A stretch of 64,000 nt of DNA from Planctomycetaceae bacterium (GTDB lineage: Bacteria; Planctomycetota; Planctomycetia; Planctomycetales; Planctomycetaceae). Both the position numbers and the translations under genes were made by a program. The stretch's first letter is position 1; the number at the start of each line of letters is the position of its first letter. Below, in pieces: positions 51,156 through 61,015 of the stretch. Below the pieces are notes generated by a model. The model was given only the letters and a program-made list of their open reading frames with translations, was not told the origin of the DNA and did no database searches. The stretch lies in contig JACKHO010000002.1 of the NCBI GenBank assembly GCA_020638955.1, positions 620,001 to 684,000 of the forward strand, written 5' to 3'.

Positions 51156-51538
51156 TAGCACACGTCATCGGGCGACGAATTGAACCACTCGAAACCAGGG
51201 TTCCGCTTGCAGTTGCGATGCGGGTGCAAATTCGCCTCGCTGACTTGTCACTTTTCCCCGGAGTCCGCGAACTGCTGATTGCAGGACACCGCAGTTCCCT
51301 CGACATGGCGAATTATCGGCTTTTGGTGGAAGATTCGTCGATCAAAGAGGTTGCGGAGTATCAATCTGGTAGAGTCGCCAATTCTGATTTGGTGAAGTTC
51401 TAGTCCGAATGCCCGCCGCGAATCGGTCAAAACGCTGACCGACCTTGCCACACCGCTTCGCTGACTGGTACTCTCCCCGCTCAAATTCTTGGGGACGAGA
51501 ATCTCAATACGACCATTCGCAACAGGGAGGTTGCGGCC
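51156..51538. other. Gene-free stretch before the sensor kinase
   Basis: 383 bp. An open frame of 83 codons (51152-51403, GTG start) overlaps the preceding stop and has no family features, so I do not call it. The end of the stretch holds a good ribosome site, AGGGAGG at 51524-51530, for the sensor kinase gene. Confidence 0.5.
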
Positions 51539-53140
51539 ATGCTGTTCACAAAATCAATTCGACGCAAGCTCGCCGTCGTGTTGTTGTTTTTTGTAGGACT
51601 GCTGGGGCTGTTCATTGTGGTCAGTTTGCGTGGCCTGCAGTCGCATCGGGCGACGCTGGACGATTTGCGAATTTCCGTTGTCGACACCCCCAGCCGCGAC
51701 CAGCTCATCGCCCGCATCAGTTCGCTGATTGAACCGCTCAGTTACCGCATCCCTGATGAATCCAAGTCGGCAGACCGCCGACAACAGGCAGCGAACTGGC
51801 AGCACGATCAATTTGCCCAGCAGCTCGCTGAAGTCCATGCCGAAATTCAGCACTTCGAAGATAAGTGGAGCGCGCTTCCAGGAAATCTGCAACCGTCGAG
51901 CGGTGGCGTTGTCACAACGAGTGAGTTCATGCGCGACCTGCGTCGCGATTTGAAGGAACAGCTTGCTGGTTCTGCAGAGAGCCTGAAGGATATTTCCGAC
52001 TTGCGACGACGCGACCGCAGCATTGCGGAAATGCTGGAAACAATTGGTGGCATGATTCGACGCGCGGAAACATTGCCCGACCCCGCTTATCGACTGGCAC
52101 ATCGACTTGAGGAAGCACAGGACAGCTACGCAGTACAATTTCAGACGCTTTGTTGGGTGGGGGCGTTCAGCCTGGGCATGCTTATCATCATTCTGGTTTG
52201 GATGTATCAACTCATCTTGGCACCCATTCACAATTTGATGACCGGGGTCAAACGCGTTGCTGATGGTGAATTCGATTACCGTTTGACGACCGACACGAAA
52301 TGCGAACTCTCGGCCTTGGCCGCCGCGTTCAACGACATGGCGGAACGGATTGAAACCGACCGCAGGGACAAGAAGCAGCAAATCGAGGAAGGCATTCAGC
52401 AGCTCGTACTGTCCGAGCGAATGGCCAGCCTGGGGATGCTGTCGACTGGCGTGGCTCATGAAATCAACAATCCACTCATGGGGATTGCGAATGCCGCAGT
52501 CGAGCTGCAGTTCATTTTCAATGATTACCGTTCTGGCATGAAGGAACAGGATCAGGAAGATGCCGAACACGCCATCAAGGTCATTTCCGATCAAACGAAA
52601 AACTGCCAGCGGATTACCGCCAAACTGAAATTGTTCGGTCAGGGCAAACAGGGACAGGAACGAAACCTGTATGACCTGACGGCCATTTTGCAGGAGGTGG
52701 TTTCGCTCGTGCAAATGCTGAAACAATTCCCGGATCGCACCATCGACCTGCCGCAGTTGGAAACGCATCGAGTATGGATTGACGCAGGCGAAATTCGTCA
52801 GGTCGTGTTGAACCTGGTCATGAATGCCCTACAGGCCACGACTTCGGGCGGTTTGCTCAGCATTCATCTGCATGAAACGCCAGACTTTGTCGAAGTGGAG
52901 TTCCAGGATGATGGCTGTGGCATGACTCCAGAACAGTTGAAAAAGGCGTTCGATCCCTTCTTCACAACCAAGGAAGTGGGCAAGGGAACCGGCTTGGGAC
53001 TCTCGCTTAGCCGGGGCATTGTGCTCAACCACGGTGGCGTGCTTGAAGCTTCGAGTGAGGGTGAAGGGAAGGGGGCCACGTTTGTGCTGCGTCTTCCCAG
53101 GACTCAGTCCGTCGCCAAACGTAACACCCGTGCTGCATAA
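51539..53140 (+). CDS. Membrane sensor histidine kinase
   Basis: 533-residue kinase. Start ATG at 51539 has the ribosome site AGGGAGG nine bases upstream. Residues 11-29 and about 205-226 are membrane helices enclosing a 175-residue periplasmic region that is helical and charged (HEIQHFEDKWSALPGNL). Then HAMP (227-280), a DHp domain with the phosphorylatable His307 (GVAHEINNPLMGIANAA), and HATPase_c with N box NLVMNALQAT, G1 DDGCGM and G2 GKGTGLGLSLSRG. Ligand unknown. No response regulator gene is adjacent, so its partner is elsewhere. The VWA gene starts 132 bp later on the same strand. Confidence 0.93.
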   Translation: MLFTKSIRRKLAVVLLFFVGLLGLFIVVSLRGLQSHRATLDDLRISVVDTPSRDQLIARISSLIEPLSYRIPDESKSADRRQQAANWQHDQFAQQLAEVHAEIQHFEDKWSALPGNLQPSSGGVVTTSEFMRDLRRDLKEQLAGSAESLKDISDLRRRDRSIAEMLETIGGMIRRAETLPDPAYRLAHRLEEAQDSYAVQFQTLCWVGAFSLGMLIIILVWMYQLILAPIHNLMTGVKRVADGEFDYRLTTDTKCELSALAAAFNDMAERIETDRRDKKQQIEEGIQQLVLSERMASLGMLSTGVAHEINNPLMGIANAAVELQFIFNDYRSGMKEQDQEDAEHAIKVISDQTKNCQRITAKLKLFGQGKQGQERNLYDLTAILQEVVSLVQMLKQFPDRTIDLPQLETHRVWIDAGEIRQVVLNLVMNALQATTSGGLLSIHLHETPDFVEVEFQDDGCGMTPEQLKKAFDPFFTTKEVGKGTGLGLSLSRGIVLNHGGVLEASSEGEGKGATFVLRLPRTQSVAKRNTRAA

Positions 53141-53272
53141 ACTGTTACGTACGAAACACTCGGGTGGTTCCGCGTCCGGAAATCTTGCCTAATCGGACTA
53201 CGCGGGAAAGACAGCTTTTGCGTGTCCTCGTCTGCCGACCTAGTATGTGTGGGGGAGGTACGTACGCAGTTC

Positions 53273-54235
53273 ATGAGCGATGTTCAGCACAACGAGGGTT
53301 TCCGCCAGCGCGGACTGCTCAACGCAGTGGCGTCCTCGCTGACGCTGCACCTCACGCTGGCCGTAGTCTTGGCTGTGGCTCACGTCCATCAACTGTCCAG
53401 TTCAGTGCCGCTTGAAATACAAACCGGCATCGCTGATGAGCTGGCGCCTCCCAGTGTGATTGACCCGGAGTTGCTCGTTGCGGTGACTCCCGATCAGGAA
53501 AGTGCCTCACCCTCACTCAACTCTCCGACGGACATCGTGATGGGATCATCCAGTCCACAGGAAGTTCAGCTGACCGAAGTGTCCGACCCAATTGCGCTTT
53601 TCAGCGAGCAACTCCCCTCATCGCAATTGTCGGAGGTGGTCGGCGCCGCTCCCAGCTTCAACGGCACAAGGGAGGGAGCGGGAGATGGAGAAGGAGGACG
53701 CTCATTCTTTGGCTTAAAGCCAGAGGGAGATCGAACCGTATTCGTAGTCGATGCCTCGTTCAGCATGAATCACCCACACCCCCCTCCAGCCAAAACACGC
53801 TTCAAGCGGGTCAAACTGGAACTGCTCAAAGCAGTGGAGTGCATGGAACCAGAGCAGCAGTTCTTCATCATCTTCTTCAATGATGCCGCGATTCCCATGC
53901 CCTCTCGCCAACTCGTCTCTGCGAATCCCAGCGTGAGCACGCAGTTCATGCGTTGGATGGCGACGGTTCCCGCACAGGGACAGACCGACCCCTCTCAGGC
54001 ATTGCTGATTGCACTGTCACTGCAGCCGGACAACATCATTCTGCTGACCGATGGTGACATTCCAGCAAAAACCAGTCGCCTCGTGCGGCAGGCTAATATC
54101 AAAGGCACGCCCATTCACACCATTGGCTTCGGTGATGACACAGGCGAAAAGCGACTGCAGGAAATCGCGGAGCAGAACGGCGGTACGTATCGCTTCATTC
54201 CAGAAACGCCCTCTGTTGCTGCCGCAGCACCTTGA
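53273..54235 (+). CDS. Secreted or membrane-anchored VWA-domain protein
   Basis: 320-residue protein from the ATG at 53273 (an upstream GTG or TTG frame to 53222 is open). One N-terminal hydrophobic helix (residues about 18-37: NAVASSLTLHLTLAVVLAVAHV) anchors or exports it; residues about 40-140 are a low-complexity acidic linker; residues about 145-320 are a von Willebrand A domain with MIDAS DxSxS (VVDASFSM), a later Asp in LLTDGDIP, and TIGFGDDTGEKRLQEIAEQNGG at the end. Such domains mediate metal-dependent protein binding. Partner unknown. Same strand as the sensor kinase, and its stop is 22 bp from the convergent barrel gene. Confidence 0.8.
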   Translation: MSDVQHNEGFRQRGLLNAVASSLTLHLTLAVVLAVAHVHQLSSSVPLEIQTGIADELAPPSVIDPELLVAVTPDQESASPSLNSPTDIVMGSSSPQEVQLTEVSDPIALFSEQLPSSQLSEVVGAAPSFNGTREGAGDGEGGRSFFGLKPEGDRTVFVVDASFSMNHPHPPPAKTRFKRVKLELLKAVECMEPEQQFFIIFFNDAAIPMPSRQLVSANPSVSTQFMRWMATVPAQGQTDPSQALLIALSLQPDNIILLTDGDIPAKTSRLVRQANIKGTPIHTIGFGDDTGEKRLQEIAEQNGGTYRFIPETPSVAAAAP

Positions 54236-54257
54236 CGTCTCTGAAATTCGCCCCGGT

Positions 54258-55631
54258 CTACATCGCGAGCACGAGACCAAAGACGAATGAGTCCTGGACA
54301 ACGTTGCTGTCACTGACCGTTGTAATGTTGATGAGCGGGGCGAAACCGAGACTGCGGACATATTCGGCAGTGAGCAAAACGTTGGGTGAGGGCTGCAATT
54401 CCAGTCCTAACACCAGTTGCTGGTTGGATCGGTACTCTGTTCCAGATGGTCCTTGAATTCCTTCGCTCCAGCTCGCGGCCCACCATGCAGGTACGCCACC
54501 AATCGGCATGTCGAGGGCCAACTCGGCCCGGTAGGCCTGCACGCGGTGCGAGGTTGCGGGCCACGGTTTGAGTGTCGACGCATATTCACCAGAGAGGTAG
54601 ACATTCCCCATGCGAATACGTCCGTTGACGTCCCAGGCACCATTCTGAGGGCCTGTAATTGCAGGACTGGTATGTTCGGCAACCGCGGCGTTGTAACTCG
54701 TGCCGGCAAGGTAGCCACCGCCAAAGATGATTTCTGTTCCATTCGGCAGGTTGAATTCGTAACTGCCGTTGGCTGCCATATTGTTGATGTGGCCTTTGGT
54801 TGGGGAATCGACAACGCGAATGCCTCGGCTGCCGTTCAGGGCTGTGAGGGTCATGTTCAAACCATCAGCCGAATACCCTATCCCGCCCCCTTCCGCGAGT
54901 GCACCGAAATAGTGCCACACCATGGACTGGGTGAATGGAGACAGCGTTCGCATGTCGCCGAAGGAAACGTTTTTCTTCCCGGCAAACAGGTAGATCGGGG
55001 ACTCGTCCAAATTGCCAAGCACCGCGTAGGCCTGCCGCATTTGGAAACTGCCCTGATTAAAGGTCGGAAATGTGAACACGTCTGAGAAAAGCGTCTCGAC
55101 GTAACCTGTCGCCCAAGGGGCGACGTGAGCAATGACGTTCTGGTTCGACTGCAGCACCCGCACGTCGAGTGCTGAATTACCTGTGAAATCTGTGGGAAAG
55201 CGTCCCTGGTAAGGGAATTTGTCGTTGCTGTTCGTCTTCGCTGCGAGTGCAGAGACTCGCATTTGTCCCCCAACAATGATTTGTGGAGAGCCACCATGTT
55301 CCGACTGACTTTTCAGCAAAGTCAGCTGCTTGTCCCCCTGACGATTTTGAAAGTCCAGCATCGACCAGGTGGTTGGCGTGTCGATTCCAATCCAGGACTG
55401 GCCCGGGTCAGCGGCAAACACGACATCCGAATTAATTACTGACGTCTCAACGGGCCCGTTGTACATCGTTCCCTGAGGATCAAAAGGAACTCCCGGTGTT
55501 ATAACCGGAGCGGGCGTCAAAACGTCTTGTCCAGCGAGGTTCGATGTCCCCCAACCAGCCCAAGTCCAAATCAGGACTGCCAGCAGACCACACTTCGGTG
55601 TTTTGATGTAATGGCGCAACTTGCCCCTCAA
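54258..55631 (-). CDS. Outer-membrane beta-barrel protein (porin-like)
   Basis: 457-residue exported beta-barrel. N-terminal signal MRGKLRHYIKTPKCGLLAVLIWTWAGWGTSNLAG; the apparent start is a TTG at 55631, so the exact start is uncertain. The body consists of alternating hydrophobic strands ending in aromatic residues and short turns (IYLFAGKKNVSFGDMRTLSPF, IRMGNVYLSGEYASTL, LVLGLELQPSPNVLLTAEYVRSLGF), and the last residue group FGLVLAM lacks the usual C-terminal Phe. Similar to LbtU/OprB-like planctomycete barrels. The channel specificity is unknown. It converges on the VWA gene. Confidence 0.7.
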   Translation of the reverse strand: MRGKLRHYIKTPKCGLLAVLIWTWAGWGTSNLAGQDVLTPAPVITPGVPFDPQGTMYNGPVETSVINSDVVFAADPGQSWIGIDTPTTWSMLDFQNRQGDKQLTLLKSQSEHGGSPQIIVGGQMRVSALAAKTNSNDKFPYQGRFPTDFTGNSALDVRVLQSNQNVIAHVAPWATGYVETLFSDVFTFPTFNQGSFQMRQAYAVLGNLDESPIYLFAGKKNVSFGDMRTLSPFTQSMVWHYFGALAEGGGIGYSADGLNMTLTALNGSRGIRVVDSPTKGHINNMAANGSYEFNLPNGTEIIFGGGYLAGTSYNAAVAEHTSPAITGPQNGAWDVNGRIRMGNVYLSGEYASTLKPWPATSHRVQAYRAELALDMPIGGVPAWWAASWSEGIQGPSGTEYRSNQQLVLGLELQPSPNVLLTAEYVRSLGFAPLINITTVSDSNVVQDSFVFGLVLAM

Positions 55632-55882
55632 TTCTTGGGATTACCCACCTCCTTTTGTTCGGCTGGGTCGACTTTGCCGATTAAGGCGATTTTGCGGATT
55701 GCGCAGTTATTTCAGCCAATGCGGGAACGCTGCCGGTCACAACGTTGCAATTTGGCTGCATGTTTCAACCAGTCCCCGCCAACCTCGCATTTGTCCCAGA
55801 TAGTTGCCGTAGAACTGTTATCAGGTTTGATCTGTGGCGCCACCGGTCTCCCTGTGCTCGACGAGGAAACGACAACTTTCTC

Positions 55883-57265
55883 ATGGCTCCCATCGCCTAC
55901 ATTCTGTTTATGTTGGCAAACGCAGCGCTGTTCATCCGTCCCGGTGAACTCGTGCCGGCGTTGGAGGATTTTCAGGTCTACCTCTTCCTGATTACTGGGG
56001 CACTCATCTTCTCGATTCCCGATTTGCACAATCAGTTGCGGCTGAAAACTTTGCGACAGCAGCCTGTCAACCTCTGTGTGCTGGGAGTCACATTGATGGT
56101 GCTCATATCGAGAGTTGCCGTCAGCGACTTTCAGAACATTGAGTCGGCATTCATTGGAATGGTGAAGGTGCTGCTCTATTACCTCGTGCTGGTGTCGGTC
56201 TTAAGGACACCCGAGCGACTACGCAATTTCCTGATGACGACGGCCATCTGCGCCACCATCATGATCGCGTACAGCATTTACGACTACCGCAACTTCGTCG
56301 ACGAATGGATGAATCGCCCGGACATGGTGCAGGTGATTTATGAGGAGAACAAACTCCCCGTCCACGAACGCAAGCTCATGCGTCACACGCCCGACCGAGA
56401 CGGGTACGACATTTACGGCAACGAGATTTTCTTCTTCCGGCTGTGCGGTCTCGGAATTTTTCATGATCCCAATGACGTGTCGCTGCTCATTGTGGCAACG
56501 AGCATCATTTCAGTTTATTTCCTGTCCGATCCCAAACTGAGCGCCGCTCGTGTGTTCTGGGTTGTCCCCCTCATTGTGGGCGGGATTGCCATGTACTACA
56601 CATACTCGCGCGGCGGCCTGCTAGCAGCGGGCGTGGGCATGATGGCGTGGCTGAGTACAAAGTACGGCGGTAAAGTGGCCATTGCCATTGGGTGCCTTTG
56701 CGCCATGGCCGTACCTGTGGCCCTCGGTCGTGCGGCAAACATCGACATTTCCTCGGGGACAGGACAAAACCGAATTCAGCACTGGAGCGATGGTCTCATG
56801 GCCATTCGCAATTCGCGTATTGTGTTCGGCATCGGGGAAGGGAACTACACCGAGGTTTCCTCCCACGTTGCTCACAACTCTTGGGTGCATGCATTTGTCG
56901 AACTGGGTTTTGTTGGCGGGACGTTCTTCTTCGGGTGTTTCTTCCTCACCGCCTACACATTCCTGCTGATGAAACGATTTCGGTTTCAAATTAGCCATCC
57001 CGAATTACAACGACTCTTCCCGTATGTCGCCGCCATTCTGGCGGAATGGAGCATGGGCATTTGCACGCTCTCCCGCTGCTATGTCCCTTCCACTTACATG
57101 GTCGTGGGATTAGGCGCTGCATTCGTCAATCTCGTGGGATTCTATCGTTCGCATCCTCGACCACTCGTTGTTTTGAACCGTTACGTCGTCGTCGCGTGGG
57201 TCACCTGTAGCATGGCATTGCTCATAGGGGCCTACGTGTTCGTGCGGCTGTTTGTACGTTGGTAG
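55883..57265 (+). CDS. O-antigen ligase/polymerase-type membrane protein
   Basis: 460-residue polytopic protein from the ATG at 55883, first gene of the surface polysaccharide cluster. About ten membrane helices; the large periplasmic loop contains the Wzy/WaaL hallmarks RIQHWSDGLMAIRNSRIVFGIGEGNY and HNSWVHAFVELGFVGG, the latter bearing the conserved HNxxx(V/L) of the O-antigen ligase family. Ligases and polymerases share this pattern, so either joining of finished polymer to a lipid carrier or chain polymerisation is possible. Located directly upstream of a GT2, then the flippase. The upstream leader has no strong ribosome site. Confidence 0.83.
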   Translation: MAPIAYILFMLANAALFIRPGELVPALEDFQVYLFLITGALIFSIPDLHNQLRLKTLRQQPVNLCVLGVTLMVLISRVAVSDFQNIESAFIGMVKVLLYYLVLVSVLRTPERLRNFLMTTAICATIMIAYSIYDYRNFVDEWMNRPDMVQVIYEENKLPVHERKLMRHTPDRDGYDIYGNEIFFFRLCGLGIFHDPNDVSLLIVATSIISVYFLSDPKLSAARVFWVVPLIVGGIAMYYTYSRGGLLAAGVGMMAWLSTKYGGKVAIAIGCLCAMAVPVALGRAANIDISSGTGQNRIQHWSDGLMAIRNSRIVFGIGEGNYTEVSSHVAHNSWVHAFVELGFVGGTFFFGCFFLTAYTFLLMKRFRFQISHPELQRLFPYVAAILAEWSMGICTLSRCYVPSTYMVVGLGAAFVNLVGFYRSHPRPLVVLNRYVVVAWVTCSMALLIGAYVFVRLFVRW

Positions 57266-57286
57266 TTACTGAGCAGGTATTGACTC

Positions 57287-58183
57287 ATGAATTCTGCAAC
57301 AACTCCTCGAATCAGTGTCGTCATTCCGGCCTACAAGGCGGCGGACTTCATTGGCCGTGCGATCGACAGTGTCTGGGCACAAACGCTGTCGCCAATCGAG
57401 GTCATTGTCGTCAATGATGGTTCGCCCGACGACACAGCCGAATTTGTGCAACAGCGGGATGGACATCGCGTCCGCCTGATTTCGCAGGAGAATGCTGGTC
57501 CTGGTGCAGCTCGCAACCACGGCATTCGCGAAGCACAAGGCGAGTGGATTGCCCTACTCGACGCAGACGATACGTGGATGCCGGAAAAACTGGAAAGGCA
57601 GAGCGCTCAGATCTCAGACGAAATCGGGATAGTTCACTGCTTTGTCAGCAACGGACTTCCAGCACATGTCCCACAGGGTGAAGTGACATTTGACGCCATG
57701 TGGGAACGCAACTACATCGGAACGTCCACCGTTCTCATGCGTAAACAAGCATGGCAGGACGTAGGAGGTTTCGACGAAGATCGCAATCTCATGGGGGCCG
57801 AAGACTACAACCTCTGGCTGCGCATTATTCATGCCGGGTATCGCGTCGCCACTTTGCGCGAGCCATTGGCGTATTACACGCCCGCGGACGATTCCATCAT
57901 GTCAAATGTCATGCAAATCGTACGGGCCGAACTGCTGAATATTGAGAAGTCGGCGGAAAAGTTTGATTTGCCTGAATCTCAGGTGATCGCAAAGCAGTTG
58001 GAAATCTGGGACGAATACGGTCGCACCCTGTTGTGGCAACGCGACAAGCCACAAGCACGTCAAATGTTCCATGAAATCCTGAAACGCCGCCCGACCACTT
58101 CGGCACTCATGCACTGGATGGCCACGTTTGTCCCCAATGCCGTCCTCGATTTGAAACGCAACCTCAGCTCAACTACGAGTTAG
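57287..58183 (+). CDS. Family 2 glycosyltransferase
   Basis: 298-residue GT-A transferase of family GT2. Opening ISVVIPAYKAADFIGRAIDSVWAQ, nucleotide motif VIVVNDGSPDDTAEF, then NAGPGAARNHGIREAQGEWIALLDADDTWMPEKLERQ, with metal-binding DAD. Acceptor motif region RVATLREPLAYYTPADDS. It starts 21 bp after the polymerase/ligase stop, so likely one transcript. The sugar is unknown. Cytosolic, acting on a lipid-linked precursor. Confidence 0.93.
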   Translation: MNSATTPRISVVIPAYKAADFIGRAIDSVWAQTLSPIEVIVVNDGSPDDTAEFVQQRDGHRVRLISQENAGPGAARNHGIREAQGEWIALLDADDTWMPEKLERQSAQISDEIGIVHCFVSNGLPAHVPQGEVTFDAMWERNYIGTSTVLMRKQAWQDVGGFDEDRNLMGAEDYNLWLRIIHAGYRVATLREPLAYYTPADDSIMSNVMQIVRAELLNIEKSAEKFDLPESQVIAKQLEIWDEYGRTLLWQRDKPQARQMFHEILKRRPTTSALMHWMATFVPNAVLDLKRNLSSTTS

Positions 58184-58220
58184 AGAATGCCTCACAGTGA
58201 AGCATCTGCCAGCCCACACA

Positions 58221-58278
58221 TTCCTAGTTCCTGACTCCTAACCACTACCAACTACCCACTATCTACTAACAACTTTTC
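58221..58278 (+). promoter_or_regulatory. Pyrimidine-rich leader before the flippase
   Basis: A C/T/A-rich, G-poor stretch of about 58 bases directly upstream of the ATG at 58279. Its first 20 bases match the kbl leader at 34315-34334 in 18 of 20 positions (ATTCCTAGTTCCTGACTCCT). Resembles unstructured leaders that allow ribosome entry without a strong Shine-Dalgarno; role unproven. Confidence 0.45.
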
Positions 58279-59769
58279 ATGTCGGTAAAGAAAAACGTCA
58301 TCGCCGGGTGGCTCGGCCATTTGGTGACTGTGCTCATCGGTTTCTTCCTCATGCCCTACATCCTGGGCATTCTGGAAGAGACGCGGTATGGCGTATGGCT
58401 GTTGCTCAATGCCGTGGCCGCTTATTCCGGGCTCATTTACGCCGGATTCGGCGCGACAATTTGCCGTTATGTTGCTGACTCTTCGGCCCGCAAAGAGTGG
58501 GACCGAATGAATCAGTTTGTAAGTTCCATCCAGAGCGTGTACTTCGGATCAGCAACCCTCGTTGTGCTGGCGACAATCACATTCGCCCTTGTGGCCCCCA
58601 TGATGGACAAATGGGGTGATGTCTCAATTCGCGAAGTCCAGTCGGCCATCCTGGTTATTGGTTCGACCATCGCGATGGGGATGGTCGCCAGTGTGTACGG
58701 CGGTGTTCTCATCGGCACACAGCAACTGCACATCAAACGGGCCATCGAAGTCACCTGCGGAATCACCCGGGGGTTGCTCACCGTATTGTTCCTTAAACAA
58801 CAGTGGGGACTCGTCACGCTCTCGTTGGTCTTCTTTGCAGTGACCGTTTTGGAACATGGACTCAGCGCGTGGTTTGCTTATCGGGTCTGCCCGCAACTCA
58901 GCGTCTCACCGAAACACATTCGGCGTGAGGTCCTGAAGGAATGCTTTGGCTTCAGCACGTTCAATGCCATCGCACTGGCGGCGGAGTATCTCATTTACTT
59001 CACCGACACCATTGTCATCGGCCTTGTCCTCGGACCGAAAGCGATTGTGCCTTACCAAATTGGGCTGCGAATCGCCCAAATGATTCAAATGCCCATCGCA
59101 CAAATTGGCGAGGCCATTCTCCCCAAAGCGGGGGAATTGCATGCCAATGCGGAACGGGGACAACTGGGCTCCCTCGTTGCCAAAGCGATGGGCATCGCCT
59201 TTCTGCTGGCAGGCGGATTCCTCATTGGCGGCTACTACTTCGGCGACCAGTTGGTCTCCACCTGGATGGGGCGTTCGTTCACGCACACGCACACCGTCAT
59301 GGTCATTCTGCTGGCAACGCAAGTCGTCTCCATGCCGATGGTCATCATCCGAAAAGCCCTGCTTGGCAGCGGCGAAGTAAAAACGCCCGCGTTCATCGAC
59401 TTGCTTGAGGCCGTGTCCAACCTCGCGCTCTCACTTGTCTTGGTGCATTACTGGGGGATTGTCGGCGTTGCGATTGGCACATTCGTGCCGCTGCTCGTCA
59501 TCGAATCCTCGCTGCTGTTGCCATTTGCCATGAAGCGGCTGCACATCACGCGTGGTGATTTGCTGACACAAGTCGTTGGACCTGCCATTCCCAGCTTCGT
59601 GCTGCTGTTTGCATTTAGTGAAATTGTAACTCGACTCGAATTTGGTACCGGATGGGGACCACTGTTGCTGACGACGGCCTGTGGTGGTGGCGTGCTGGTG
59701 CTCGCACGGGGAGCCGTGCACGTGTTAACCCGTCCCGCCGCCGTCAACGCATCTCCCGGTGCCCAATAG
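58279..59769 (+). CDS. Oligosaccharide flippase (Wzx-like, MATE/MVF superfamily)
   Basis: 496-residue protein with about 12-14 membrane helices, a lipid-linked oligosaccharide flippase. Visible: N-terminal MSVKKNVIAGWLGHLVTVLIGFFLMPYILGILEETRYGVW, the hallmark of the family (membrane helix, then L-x-x-x-x-Y-G-x-x), and a second half that starts near residue 215 (ECFGFSTFNAIALAAEYLIYFTDTIVIGLVLGPKAI) repeating the first. It moves the undecaprenol-linked unit made by the neighbouring transferases. Preceded by a distinctive pyrimidine-rich leader. Gap to the next gene 32 bp. Confidence 0.9.
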   Translation: MSVKKNVIAGWLGHLVTVLIGFFLMPYILGILEETRYGVWLLLNAVAAYSGLIYAGFGATICRYVADSSARKEWDRMNQFVSSIQSVYFGSATLVVLATITFALVAPMMDKWGDVSIREVQSAILVIGSTIAMGMVASVYGGVLIGTQQLHIKRAIEVTCGITRGLLTVLFLKQQWGLVTLSLVFFAVTVLEHGLSAWFAYRVCPQLSVSPKHIRREVLKECFGFSTFNAIALAAEYLIYFTDTIVIGLVLGPKAIVPYQIGLRIAQMIQMPIAQIGEAILPKAGELHANAERGQLGSLVAKAMGIAFLLAGGFLIGGYYFGDQLVSTWMGRSFTHTHTVMVILLATQVVSMPMVIIRKALLGSGEVKTPAFIDLLEAVSNLALSLVLVHYWGIVGVAIGTFVPLLVIESSLLLPFAMKRLHITRGDLLTQVVGPAIPSFVLLFAFSEIVTRLEFGTGWGPLLLTTACGGGVLVLARGAVHVLTRPAAVNASPGAQ

Positions 59770-59801
59770 TTTCCAAGGACCAGTAATTCCTGGTGATAAC
59801 C

Positions 59802-60977
59802 ATGACACTCGTCGCTGAACCAAAGTCTCCGACAACGTCGAGTCCGACGCACGCTGTTGGTCAGACGTCATTGCGCTGGCATACGTTTACCAGCAGCGAA
59901 GCGACAATGGCGATGTCTGCCTGGCAGGAGCTTGCGCACCGTCTGCAATCAACTGGACTCACAGATCATCCCGACTGGGTAAGCTGCTGGCTGAAGCACT
60001 ACGGCAAACTGGTTCCTCATCATTTCCTGGCTGCATTCAGCGGCGAAGAACTCCGTGGGATTACGTTGCTGACATCTGGTACTGGTCAACGAAATGGTCC
60101 GTTCACTGTCGACACAGTTCATCTTGGCACAGCCGGAGAACCGACCGGGCATAGCGTCGTCGTGGAATACAATCGACCACTCGTCGAACCGGGTTTTGAA
60201 GAAGAGTTCGCCGCGGGCGTCTGGGCACATTTGAACTGTGATCTCCGCTGGGAGCAACTGCGACTGGATGGCATCCACGCCAATGATCTCCACGTCTGGC
60301 AGAACCTTCTCCCCGAAGCAGACATCCGTCGACGCGAAAGCTCTTACTTCGATTTCAATGCCGCCCGTGAATCAGGCAAGGATTTGCTTTCCTGTCTCGG
60401 AAGCAGCACGCGGTCGAACATTCGACGCCGACTGAAGAAGTACGGCGAACTCGAAACACGCTGGGCGGAAACGGGTTCCGAAGCGGCAGAGTATTTCGAA
60501 GAACTCATCGAACTGCATCAGGCACGCTGGCAATCGGTCGGACAACCCGGAGCATTCGCATCGAAAGTCTTTCTCGATTTCCAGCGCGACGCGGTCATCC
60601 GTCTCGTGGAATCGCGCCGCGGTGTTGTGTTCCGCGTACGTCACGAAGGCGAAACGGTCGGCTGTCTGTTCCTGCTGAATGATCGTAACCGGCTTCTCGA
60701 CTACCTCTCCGGCTTCGCTGATTTTCAGGCCAAGCCGAGCATTGGCCTCGTTTCGCATTACCTCTGCATGGAAGCTGCCCTCGCCCGAGGATTCGATGAC
60801 TATGACTTCCTCGTCGGCGAAAAGCAGCACAAGCAGAACCTGTCCAATAACGCCACGGAGATTTGCTGGCTTACCTGGACCCGTCCCAGTTGGAAGTCGC
60901 GCTGCATTGACGGATTGCGCAGCGCAAAACGACTGATCGACAGAATTCGCGGGAAACAACCCGACTCGCCGAACTGA
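59802..60977 (+). CDS. FemAB/BioF2-like N-acyltransferase
   Basis: 391-residue cytosolic protein from the ATG at 59802 (GTG at 59793 also possible) with a GNAT-like fold of the Acetyltransf_6 family (PF13480, BioF2-like), often found in exopolysaccharide clusters. The two halves (about 40-190 and 200-360) form the duplicated GNAT arrangement. The characteristic stretch SSTRSNIRRRLKKYG, then FRVRHEGETVGCLFLLNDRNRLLDYLSGF and FDDYDFLVGEKQHKQNL, is the family pattern. It likely attaches an acyl or aminoacyl group to a sugar or lipid carrier; the donor is unknown. Confidence 0.8.
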   Translation: MTLVAEPKSPTTSSPTHAVGQTSLRWHTFTSSEATMAMSAWQELAHRLQSTGLTDHPDWVSCWLKHYGKLVPHHFLAAFSGEELRGITLLTSGTGQRNGPFTVDTVHLGTAGEPTGHSVVVEYNRPLVEPGFEEEFAAGVWAHLNCDLRWEQLRLDGIHANDLHVWQNLLPEADIRRRESSYFDFNAARESGKDLLSCLGSSTRSNIRRRLKKYGELETRWAETGSEAAEYFEELIELHQARWQSVGQPGAFASKVFLDFQRDAVIRLVESRRGVVFRVRHEGETVGCLFLLNDRNRLLDYLSGFADFQAKPSIGLVSHYLCMEAALARGFDDYDFLVGEKQHKQNLSNNATEICWLTWTRPSWKSRCIDGLRSAKRLIDRIRGKQPDSPN

Positions 60978-61015
60978 TCCGCCACGCATTGTTGAACAAA
61001 AGCCACAGTACACAC

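Noticed and set aside
51152..51403. Small open frame of 83 codons after the FAD oxidoreductase
   Set aside because: Starts at a GTG that overlaps the previous stop, with mixed composition, no ribosome site and no recognisable domain.
51554..52768. 404-codon open frame antisense to the sensor kinase
   Set aside because: The sense strand has complete HAMP, H-box and ATPase motifs. The antisense product is His/Gln/Arg-rich with no domain.
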